A stretch of DNA of 64,000 nt from Vibrio sp. BS-M-Sm-2. Lineage in GTDB: Bacteria; Pseudomonadota; Gammaproteobacteria; Enterobacterales; Vibrionaceae. The DNA lies in contig NZ_CP167895.1 of the NCBI RefSeq assembly GCF_041504345.1, positions 1,054,001-1,118,000 on the forward strand, read 5' to 3'. Positions 57,328 to 64,000 of the stretch are shown here, one piece after another. Numbering within the stretch: the stretch's first letter is position 1; each line of letters opens with the position of its first letter. The notes beneath the pieces are model-generated. The model saw nothing but the letters and a program-made list of their open reading frames with translations, was not told where the DNA came from and did no database searches. The translations under genes were made by a program, and so were the position numbers.

Positions 57328-58266
57328 TTAGTTTAGTGTAACTTGCACTGAGCGTTCTAAGCGTGCATTACTACTATCGCTGAGAGGCTGTTGGTTAGCA
57401 ACACCTAAGGTGTGGATACGCTCAGCATCAATACCTTGGTTGATAAGGTATTGCATCACATTTTGCGCGCGTTCATCTGATACTCTTAAGTTAGTTTTCT
57501 GTGAACCCGTTGAATCAGTACGACCTACAATATTAGCCTTCAATTGTGGGGTATCAAGCATTGTCGTTACGATTTCATCAAGATTGTATTGGCCATATTC
57601 ATTCACACCCACCTGACCTGTTTCGTACGGTAGAGTATAGGTAGAGCGTGATACTTGAGTTGTGTTAACTTCTTTTACCACTTCGATAGGAACTTCAACT
57701 TTTTTCTCAACAATAAGAGGAGTTTCTGGTTGACCGAATTTGTAAGTCATACCCCAGTAAACTTGGCTAAGGTCTAGATCTTTGCCATTTTTGGCTTCTA
57801 GATTATTGTAGTAATCGTAACCAATCTTAGTTGTGACTGCATGTGTCAATTGATATTCAAGACCGAAGCCTGCTGTACCACTGAAGCTGTCTGTTTTGAG
57901 CTCATCACCATCAGCAAAGATGTAAGTTGCGCCTAACTTACCGTACATTGATAGGTTGTCAGTAAAGTATAAATTACCTTTCATCCCTAACGTACCAAGG
58001 TGTAAATCGGCATCATCAAGGTTATGCATGTAGTCGTAACTACCATATAAGCCAAAATGTTTACCAAAGTCGTAACCTATTTCCAATTTAGGGCTCAATA
58101 CTTCGCTTTCACCAGCGGTAATATCTGAACCATCGGTCATCCCCATTCCCATAGCGGCACCAAGCCAAATGCCTGATTTGTCAATTTCTTGGTCTTGAAC
58201 AGAAGTTGCCGCGTTTGCAAATCCAGTTGTAAATATCATTGCAAGGGTTAACATTTTCAATTTCAT
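57328..58266 (-). CDS. OmpA-family outer membrane protein
   Basis: The 312-residue product has a signal peptide ending ANAA-TSV (about residue 20) and an N-terminal 8-strand barrel (about 30-180; for example LEIGYDFGKHFGLYGSYDYM). A Val/Glu-rich linker (EKKVEVPIEVVKEV) leads to an OmpA-like peptidoglycan-binding domain (IVGRTDSTGSQKTNLRVSDERAQNVMQYLINQGI). Asp and Arg, the residues that hold diaminopimelate, are present. It anchors the outer membrane to the wall. ToxR-type regulators commonly control such porin-like genes, and a ToxR-like gene lies 3 kb away. Confidence 0.9.
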   Translation of the reverse strand: MKLKMLTLAMIFTTGFANAATSVQDQEIDKSGIWLGAAMGMGMTDGSDITAGESEVLSPKLEIGYDFGKHFGLYGSYDYMHNLDDADLHLGTLGMKGNLYFTDNLSMYGKLGATYIFADGDELKTDSFSGTAGFGLEYQLTHAVTTKIGYDYYNNLEAKNGKDLDLSQVYWGMTYKFGQPETPLIVEKKVEVPIEVVKEVNTTQVSRSTYTLPYETGQVGVNEYGQYNLDEIVTTMLDTPQLKANIVGRTDSTGSQKTNLRVSDERAQNVMQYLINQGIDAERIHTLGVANQQPLSDSSNARLERSVQVTLN

Positions 58267-58651
58267 AAATTACTCTTCTATTGGGTATATAGTTCTACTT
58301 GTAAATCCAAAACAATTATGAAATCAGAAACGGTTCGTTTGTTCGAGCATTGTCAATTCAATTAAGGGGCGAATGAAAAGTGTCGAGGGCTGTCGCAAAA
58401 AAATATTATGGCATCAAGTTCTATTTTACTACCTTATGTTAATAGTTGAAGATTAATGCATTAACGAGCAAGAAACATACAAGAAATGGCACTATCTTAC
58501 GTTCCGTAAAAAATTAAATGAAACATTTCATTTTCATTATCGTTCAACTAACGGGAAAGTTAACAAATTTATTTTTATCGATATTATTTAGATTGTTGTT
58601 ATGAAACCGGTTAAACCGAGTAAAGTAAATAGTATAAGGAAAGTTAGTTTT

Positions 58652-58805
58652 ATGATGAGTTTTATATTTATATTACTTTTTAGCGCAATGACCAGCGCGT
58701 TTATTGGTGAAAAAAGTAAGTTATGCATTCTTCACTATGTCTGTTTTTCTTGGTTTGTATTGGTTTAACCATCATGCAACCGACACATTGCCAATTTTGT
58801 TATAA
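58652..58805 (+). pseudogene. DUF5993-like small membrane protein, frameshifted at an A run
   Basis: The start MMSFIFILLFSAMTSAFIGEK runs to a six-A run (58710-58715). Removing one A continues in frame as SYAFFTMSVFLGLYWFNHHATDTLPILL and the TAA at 58803. The restored product of about 50 residues has the two-helix form and HHATDTL ending of DUF5993, a small partner usually found directly before DsbB-like proteins. Here it ends 15 bp before the dsbB-like gene. Confidence 0.6.
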
Positions 58806-58820
58806 CGGAGAAAACATTCT

Positions 58821-59369
58821 GTGAGTCAACAACATATTATTACACTCAACACATTTGGTCTGTTAGGAATCACAATTGTTTTATTGATGGGATCGATTTT
58901 ACAAATTAGTTTGAATGAATTGCCGTGTCCACTGTGTTTGCTTCAACGTTTGGGGTTTGTCATGGTAATGTTCGGGTTTATGCTGAATGTTGTTTACGGT
59001 ACAGCGCCAAGTCACTACGGAATTACACTTGTGGGTGCATTGTTTGGAGCCGTGTCAGCACTTCGACAAGTTTCACTACACGTAATTCCTGGTACTCTTG
59101 GTTTTGGGAGTCCTGTGTTTGGTATGCATTACTATACGTGGGCATTCATAATATTTAGTATGACTATTTTTGGTGTTTCAATATTGCTAATTATTTGGAA
59201 TAAAGAATTGAGTTTGGAAACCTACTACATTGGTAAATTTGGAAGAGCTGTGTGTATCTTGGCCATCTATGCCGTCTTTCTTAACGCTATTTCAACCTTC
59301 ATTGAATGTGGGCCATTTGAATGCCCAGCGGATCCTGTAAGTTATTGGTTGCTTGACATACTTAGGTGA
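58821..59369 (+). CDS. DsbB-family disulfide oxidoreductase (DsbI-like)
   Basis: A 182-residue inner-membrane protein with about 4-5 hydrophobic helices. The first redox pair is CPLC (Cys36/Cys39 in LPCPLCLLQR), which reoxidises using quinone. A second periplasmic pair, Cys163 and Cys168 in ECGPFEC, is present. It accepts electrons from a DsbA-type partner. No dsbA-like gene is visible here. The start is GTG at 58821 with ACGGAG 10 bases upstream. Paired with the DUF5993 gene. Confidence 0.85.
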   Translation: MSQQHIITLNTFGLLGITIVLLMGSILQISLNELPCPLCLLQRLGFVMVMFGFMLNVVYGTAPSHYGITLVGALFGAVSALRQVSLHVIPGTLGFGSPVFGMHYYTWAFIIFSMTIFGVSILLIIWNKELSLETYYIGKFGRAVCILAIYAVFLNAISTFIECGPFECPADPVSYWLLDILR

Positions 59370-60086
59370 GTTTTACTGATGTTTAACCTAACACCACTAA
59401 ACTTAATAATATAAGGCTTATAAAACTTTCCCAGTTGTAAGTAAGCTCTACTGACAAAAATTGGTGGGGCTATATTAGACATTTTTGATTACGTTCCACC
59501 TGTTTTAATTATCACTTCGCTATATCTGTATCCTGTTGGTTTACCTACCCTTAACTTTCGCTGCCTAATTAAAGTCAAACACTGATTATTGAATTAGGTA
59601 CTTTTGAATTCAAAAATACCGGATGGTTGGTTGCTTAAAGTAAGTTTGTAATCAGCAGCGCTTGCGGTTTTCATACGGTTTTGTATTCATGTTTGTATAG
59701 AGCTCTCTGAAGAATCTTAATGTAAAACGCTTACACTTTGAATTATTTTTATCAATGTGTTGTGGGATAGCAGGAACGAGTGTCTAATCATCTTGGTATG
59801 ATTGATTGCAATCTAAAGGCGGGTTGGAGTAGGCTTATTTATCAATTAGAGGCGTGTGTGTAAGGTGCTATATGTAGGCAATGGAATTGTAAATTGAGAC
59901 ATTGAGATTATATACAGCGAAGACATTCGTAAACCAGTCGAGTTTTACCACAGTGAGGTTGTCTAGGAGATTAGCCGATGTCACAACCTCATTGATATTC
60001 GGGTGGGTTATTTGTGAATTTAGCCCCTCTAGGCAGTAATACCATTTGTGTGAGGGTAAATCATGTACTTTACTTCAATGTAATGT
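59370..60086. other. Intergenic region, 717 bp, no supportable gene
   Basis: It is AT-rich with no long open frame on either strand that looks coding. The 18-mer AGGCTTATTTATCAATTA at 59831-59848 also occurs at 45508-45525. No terminator or known RNA was recognised. Confidence 0.5.
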
Positions 60087-60462
60087 ATGGACCCTCATTT
60101 GTTTGAAGCCAGATTGCTGTTTGAATTGTGTAAACAAATGCCGAATTTGGGAGTCGACGCATCTGATGTGTTGAGTTTTGTTCATCGTTCGTATTTCTAC
60201 TATTACGATATTTAATCGTTTGGTTGAAGTGTTCATTAATATCAATATAGTCGTAGTCGTAAAGTTGATACTATTGATGTTTATGTCATTTTTGTTGGCG
60301 CGCATGGTGCTAAATATTTACTATCGTGCTAATTCTGAGGGGGTGAAAATATTTGTGTGGAAAGTGAATTGGTTGTTAGCATTGTCGTGGGTATTTAGTG
60401 GTATTAATGCTAATGATTATGATTTTATCAATAGTTATATTGTCGGTATTCAAAACAGTTAA
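60087..60462 (+). pseudogene. Small membrane protein, probably frameshifted (unknown)
   Basis: The ATG at 60087 gives MDPHLFEARLLFELCKQMP and NLGVDASDVLSFVHRSYFYYYDI, then a stop. A different frame continues from about 60209 as FNRLVEVFININIVVVVKL and a second hydrophobic segment, ending IVGIQNS eight bases before the EAL gene. Joining them needs one indel near 60208. The N-terminal part looks coding. The whole is uncertain. Confidence 0.35.
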
Positions 60463-60470
60463 GATATCCA

Positions 60471-61184
60471 ATGCCATTTTCTATGCAAGTTAATCAGAGA
60501 GAGATGCTGTTTACTGTAGTCTTCCAGCCTATTTTCGATCTCGAAATAAATACAGTTATTGCTATGGAAGTATTGTCTAGAGTACAGTCAGGAAGCAATA
60601 TAGAGGCCGCTTTAAAACAAATATCATTAAATGGAAATTCACGTGAATTTACGTTAGCTCTATTCAAAGAAATAGTGAGCGTATGTAGTCTGCTGCCTGA
60701 AAGTGTCCGTTATCTGTCGGTAAACGTCACTATGGTTCATATGTGCAACTATCGAATTTGTGATGATTTGGAAGAACTAATAACTAGGTTATCTGAACGC
60801 AAGATTAAGTTAGTTGTTGAATTACCTGAAGGTGAACCATCCCCAAAACCAAAAAGCAGATCCGGAAGAATGTTAGCCTATAATATTAAGAGCCTTCAAT
60901 GGCATGGTGTTCTTATCGCTATCGATGATTTTGGTCAAGGGTTTCACGTAGACGAAGCAGTTGTCTCTCGTTTTATGCCCGATATTCTGAAGATCGATAA
61001 GAAAATTGTGCAGGAACCGAACAACAACAGAGATGTTTGGTTGTTAATAGAGTCAATCAGGAAAAGGTTCAATTTGAGTGTTGTTGCTGAAGGGGTTGAA
61101 CACGCGAAAGATCTCGATTTTGTCGTGGGTGAAGGAATCCAACTTTGCCAAGGGTTCTATTTCGGAAGGCCAGACAGTTTGTGA
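60471..61184 (+). CDS. EAL-domain protein (c-di-GMP phosphodiesterase-like)
   Basis: The 237-residue product is a lone EAL domain without sensor or GGDEF part. Active-site residues appear kept: Glu of the EVL variant of EAL (AMEVLSR), Asn in SVNVT, Glu in ELPEGE, the Asp pair in AIDDFGQGF, Lys in LKIDKKI, Glu in AEGVEH and Gln in CQGFYFGRP. Two motifs are off-consensus (EVL for EAL, ELPE for ELTE), so activity is plausible but not certain. Stand-alone EAL proteins with such changes may act as regulators instead. Confidence 0.82.
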   Translation: MPFSMQVNQREMLFTVVFQPIFDLEINTVIAMEVLSRVQSGSNIEAALKQISLNGNSREFTLALFKEIVSVCSLLPESVRYLSVNVTMVHMCNYRICDDLEELITRLSERKIKLVVELPEGEPSPKPKSRSGRMLAYNIKSLQWHGVLIAIDDFGQGFHVDEAVVSRFMPDILKIDKKIVQEPNNNRDVWLLIESIRKRFNLSVVAEGVEHAKDLDFVVGEGIQLCQGFYFGRPDSL

Positions 61185-61320
61185 GCGTTTGATACGAATT
61201 CATTGTGGGCTCATTTCTTTCAACACTCTAGATCTCGTTTCGAGATACGCTCATAACCCCAAGATTTTAGTGAGATGGTAACTCTCTCTGGCATATTAAA
61301 CATCTTTGTTGCATTTTTTG

Positions 61321-61389
61321 TATAATGACTCGTTCGCAGAATGAGTTCAAAAGGAGATTTTTTGCGTTCTTCTTTCGTTTTTTGCGTTC
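61321..61389 (+). promoter_or_regulatory. Promoter region with a 12-bp direct repeat before the ToxR-like gene
   Basis: TATAAT (61321-61326) is followed by an AAAAGGAGA site (about 61349-61357) and two copies of TTTTTTGCGTTC (61358-61369 and 61378-61389) 20 bp apart. Direct T-rich repeats of this type are used by ToxR-class activators, so autoregulation is possible. A short reading frame (TTG at 61362, 15 codons) is also present after the ribosome-like site. Confidence 0.4.
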
Positions 61390-61413
61390 AATTATCAGTT
61401 GGAGTTTAATGGA

Positions 61414-62156
61414 GTGAGTTTGATTTATTTAATAGCGGATTGTATTGCTTTTGATCCCCATGGTAAGTGTATATATAGGTATGATAGCTTCAATAGAAAA
61501 CAAACTATCAAATATGATATTGGAGATAACTCTAGTGACATTCTTATGGAATTGATCGTCAGTGGAACGTATCTGTCAGTAGAGCAGCTTCTTGAAGAAG
61601 TTTGGAGAAAACAAAGGCAGGTAGAGGTTGATGTCACAAGTGTTAGGCAGGCTGTGTCTAAATTGAGAAGAAGTCTTAAGATAGTGGCACCTCAAGTTGA
61701 TGTGATAAAGACGATTCCCAAAAAGGGTTATTTATTCGACGCTAACGTCGAGCTCATCAGTAAAGGTGGTAATAGAAAAGAACGAGCACCAGTAGTTGTT
61801 TTAGTTTTGCTAAGTATTGTTATGCTCGTGTTTTTAATTAATTTTTTTCATATTATATTAAAAGCCCTGAAGACTCACCTTTTTCTAAAGTTGTTGGTAT
61901 TGATTTAGTTGACTCCAGTTTGAACGTAGTTCAATCAAAACACCACCCTGTTGATAAAAAACTACTGCCGATATTTAGCAAGTGCATATCAGAATTGAAC
62001 CTCTTTGATGCTGATACTGTTGCTATTTACTCAACAACGGAAGACTTTTTATCTTTGACTGCATTCTATGAAGAGCCTAATAAAAGGCAGATAACGTTTA
62101 GGTTAATTCTATCCAAGGTTTTTAATAAGGAACATTATAAATGCGGTTTATTATAA
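61414..62156 (+). pseudogene. ToxR/TcpP-like transmembrane regulator, frameshifted at a T run
   Basis: The N-terminal winged helix-turn-helix of OmpR/ToxR type (LMELIVSGTYLSVEQLLEEVW, VTSVRQAVSKLRRSLK, IKTIPKKGYLF) is followed by one transmembrane segment (APVVVLVLLSIVMLVFLINFF). At seven T (61842-61848) the frame breaks. One more T restores SYYIKSPEDSPFSKVVGIDLVDS and a periplasmic domain that ends at 62156. Restored length is about 248 residues, near ToxR/TcpP size. I chose the GTG at 61414 with GGAG 9 bases upstream. The downstream ToxS-like gene overlaps its end by 16 bp. It is a pseudogene only if the indel is real. Confidence 0.72.
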
Positions 62157-62647
62157 TTATAATTCTAACTCTAGATATAATCGCAGCAATGTTAAGTTTT
62201 ATAGTATATTACTCTAAATATGATATTACGGGGCCTTTATGGGAAATTGATGAGGTGATACTGAGTCAAAATGTAGACATAGGGACCAAAGAAAACGCCA
62301 AATTCCACTTGGTTAAAGCTAAGTTTACACTATTGTATTTCTCCGATGGAAAGTTTACGGCATCTATTACTGCAGAGACCGATTACAAGAATGGATTGAA
62401 AGAGTCGGTTACACAGGAGTTTATGGGAAGTTGGGTGAGGCAAGGGGAATACATTGATATGAGGATAGATGACTCTCATTCTATAATGGGCTATCCAGAC
62501 GACCAAACGCTTGTCGATAGAATTGATTATTACGCAAGAATCGCATTGGATCAGAGCTACATTGTTAACTATTACAAGGGAAGACTTGTTCTGATTTCTT
62601 CTCATGCGGGGGGACCTATGTTGACTCTTTTCCCTACATCAGTCTAA
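62141..62647 (+). CDS. ToxS/TcpH-like periplasmic partner protein
   Basis: The 168-residue product has one N-terminal membrane anchor (RFIIIIILTLDIIAAMLSFIVYY) and a periplasmic beta-rich domain. The layout KFTLLYFSDGKFTASITAE, EFMGSWVRQGEYIDMRIDD, YYKGRLVLISSH resembles ToxS (a strand with NG turn, a GxW strand, then a hydrophobic end before LLLTS). ToxS-class proteins dimerise with and protect a ToxR-class partner. The ATG at 62141 overlaps the end of the ToxR-like gene. The ribosome site is AAGGAACATTATAA. Sequence identity to ToxS is low, so the call rests on architecture and context. Confidence 0.65.
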   Translation: MRFIIIIILTLDIIAAMLSFIVYYSKYDITGPLWEIDEVILSQNVDIGTKENAKFHLVKAKFTLLYFSDGKFTASITAETDYKNGLKESVTQEFMGSWVRQGEYIDMRIDDSHSIMGYPDDQTLVDRIDYYARIALDQSYIVNYYKGRLVLISSHAGGPMLTLFPTSV

Positions 62648-62808
62648 GTTAGGTTTTCATCTACCATAAAACCTAAATTTATATTTTTTTATACTTAAGT
62701 TTGCGTGTGATTTAGGATGGCATTTGTGTGATTCACAGAGATTCACTGTAACTTCCATGCGTTAAGTCAAAGAATGTGGGGAATTATTTGACCTCGTGAC
62801 TTTGACCT

Positions 62809-63683
62809 ATGCCATTTTCATCATATCTGAAAACCAAGCTAAACGATAACGAGTTTAGTTCTAAATCCATCATTGCTAAGTTGCAATTGTTTAGTTCATC
62901 GTTCGACAAGTTGGATCCAGTTACGCTCAGTCGTTGGGTAAATGGACGAACAATTCCCGCTCTAGAAAAGCAACTGTTAGTAGTACGTTGTTTCGACTTC
63001 AACTTTTACCCTAATCTACAACACATTATTGCACCTGCTGTTCCCCGTTCACAGTTCACAGTTTACGAATCGCTTTTCAATAATGTTGAGTCATCGTATC
63101 ACAGCATACTGACTTATAAAGAAGCATCCGACTCGAGATTGAAACCCTCTATCGAGAAAGTTAACTGGTCTAAGCTGCAGTGTTTATTACCAGGGTTTTA
63201 TGAATCTACTTTGTCTTATAACCGCGCCCTTCCCGTTTTAAATCGACTAGATGAAAATAATGTGACTTTCTGTTCATTGCGTAGTAGAGACAAAGTCATA
63301 TCACATCTATCGATTAGTCATGATATTAATTATTTGAAAGCGATGTTTGGCCATAACGTAAATATTGACTTCGATAAGGAATCAGTCGTTTTTAATGTTG
63401 GATATTACTCTAATAGAGAACATTACAAAATATTAGTAGGGCTGCTTCTAAACCATATTTGTTATCATCATGAGAAAATTGAAGATTTTTATGTAATTGC
63501 AAGAGGCATGGGTTTTCTAAAATTAATTGAGAGCTTTGGGGGGAGCTATTATCAGCTAATAAAGAAGATAATGCTATTGGCAATGTTTATTTACTCAAGA
63601 TGGATTTTATGAGAACAATAACGAATCCATTCGTGTTTTCTTTGCTGAAGGAATTATATGAAACTTATAAAGATATAAATTAG
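62809..63683 (+). pseudogene. HTH-domain protein with a frameshifted C-terminus (unknown)
   Basis: The N-terminal reading-head-like region is MPFSSYLKTKLNDNEFSSKSIIAKLQLFSSSFDKLDPVTLSRWVNGRTIPALEKQLLVVR, in which TLSRWVNGRTIPALEK resembles the recognition part of an XRE helix-turn-helix. The rest of about 200 residues is unknown. Near 63561-63563 the open frame goes off into KKIMLLAMFIY. Inserting one base gives EDNAIGNVYLLKMDFMRTI and ends ELYETYKDIN at 63683. The latter looks native. Restored length is about 291 residues. It lies just after the ToxRS-like pair and may regulate the same island. Confidence 0.55.
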
Positions 63684-63723
63684 TACATTTTAGATAGTTA
63701 ACAATACGTTTGTAAAATTTATT

Positions 63724-63742
63724 ACTAGTCTAGTCGACTAGT
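63724..63742. promoter_or_regulatory. Inverted repeat upstream of the lipoprotein gene
   Basis: ACTAGTC-tagtc-GACTAGT is a 7-5-7 perfect inverted repeat, itself containing CTAGTCGACTAG. It is 80 bp before the start at 63822 and could be an operator for a dimeric regulator such as the neighbouring HTH protein. Confidence 0.4.
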
Positions 63743-63821
63743 CTTTTATGACAACATCATAATTGATATATAAAAATACAAGGATAATTATTATGCAAAA
63801 ATTAATGAGAGTGAATTGCTA

Positions 63822-64000
63822 ATGTTCATTAATTCAAGATACAAAGCTAGAAAATCGATAGTGGCACTTATGATTGCGCTAGTAACCGGTTGTAATGGAA
63901 CATCTGATGACGGTAGCACGTCTCCTGGAAATAGTGGGCAGCTTCCTCCCCCAAGTGAGGGGACGTCGACTTTAAGTGCTGAAAATACGGTCAATTTATC
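63822..64000 (+). CDS. Lipoprotein, N-terminal part (runs off the window)
   Basis: MFINSRYKARKSIVALMIALVTGC carries a lipobox VTGC (Cys24 in this reading), followed by a Ser/Gly/Pro-rich linker (TSDDGSTSPGNSG, LPPPSEG). The first eight-codon frame ATG 63793 to TAA 63821 overlaps the start as TAATG and may be a leader. The body of the protein lies beyond the window, so function is unknown. Confidence 0.6.
   Translation, partial: MFINSRYKARKSIVALMIALVTGCNGTSDDGSTSPGNSGQLPPPSEGTSTLSAENTVNL

Noticed and set aside
45508..59848. 18-bp exact repeat AGGCTTATTTATCAATTA at 45508-45525 and 59831-59848
   Set aside because: It is AT-rich and isolated. No longer homology surrounds it, so it may be chance, although it could also be a recombination scar of the island.
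43084..64000. CRISPR array or cas genes accompanying the Tn7-like end
   Set aside because: I looked for I-F-type repeats (GTGAACTGCC or GTTCACTGCC-like, spaced about 60 bp) and for Cas8/Cas7/Cas6 or TniQ-like proteins and found none in the window. The CRISPR-associated label therefore remains a hypothesis based on the end and location only.
43772..64000. Left end of the Tn7-like element
   Set aside because: No inverted copy of the terminal AACAACCATAAA-type sequence ending in CAACA with AATAG next to it was found. Weak look-alikes near 56310 and 63735 do not have the right order or orientation.
1..64000. tRNA, rRNA or tmRNA genes
   Set aside because: No cloverleaf with a GGTTCGAATCC-type arm or rRNA signature was recognised on either strand by eye. 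A covariance-model search would be needed to exclude them formally.

Overview
The window reads as a piece of a Vibrio chromosome, probably from the Splendidus/Harveyi side of the genus. The pointers are a complete vibrioferrin locus, a Vibrio-type sucrose PTS operon, a ToxR/ToxS-like pair, a DUF5993/DsbB pair and a guaC gene with a Tn7-like transposon end beside it. No rRNA, tRNA or CRISPR array was seen.

Layout. (1) 1-4.7 kb: sucrose operon, with a partial LacI-type repressor (scrR) divergent from scrA-scrK-scrB. (2) 5-8.4 kb: a small conserved protein, a cysteine-synthase-family enzyme, and a divergent XRE-cupin regulator/BenE transporter pair (SutR/YdcO type). (3) 8.5-31 kb: a small acidic Cys-containing protein, a LysR regulator and a zinc-ADH-like reductase form a module that occurs twice in the same orientation (8518-11265 and 27301-31006). 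Between the copies lies the whole vibrioferrin system: pvsABCDE on the minus strand (synthesis, export) and psuA-pvuABCDE on the plus strand (receptors and ABC import), sharing a divergent Fur-box-like promoter region. Copy 2 also holds a cytoplasmic OpuAC-like protein. Three near-identical palindromic operators precede the LysR-linked genes. (4) 31-43 kb: ordinary accessory and core genes (VOC protein, EamA transporter, secreted alpha-amylase, FAD monooxygenase, LysR, MATE pump, Spy/CpxP-like protein, CheY-CheX-type protein plus PAS protein, guaC).

(5) 43.08-45.4 kb: transposon graveyard. A Tn7-like end (TGTTGAAACAACC...) starts 20 bp after the guaC stop and is followed by a broken tnsA and then IS66 and IS30 remnants. 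This resembles a decayed Tn7-like, possibly type I-F3 CRISPR-associated, element at the guaC attachment site. (6) 45.5-56 kb: AT-rich cargo. Four minus-strand genes, at least three of them exported (one a metzincin protease), face a plus-strand Rhs/TcC-like toxin locus. That locus is split in two, with a twin-arginine-like N-terminus on the second part and an exported protein overlapping its end. (7) 56.5-64 kb: pilotin-like lipoprotein, OmpA-family protein, DUF5993+DsbB, EAL protein, ToxR/ToxS-like pair, HTH protein and the start of a lipoprotein.

From about 46 kb onward many genes are interrupted by single-base indels, often in homopolymers. These may be real decay of an island, slippage control or sequencing error, and I could not tell which.
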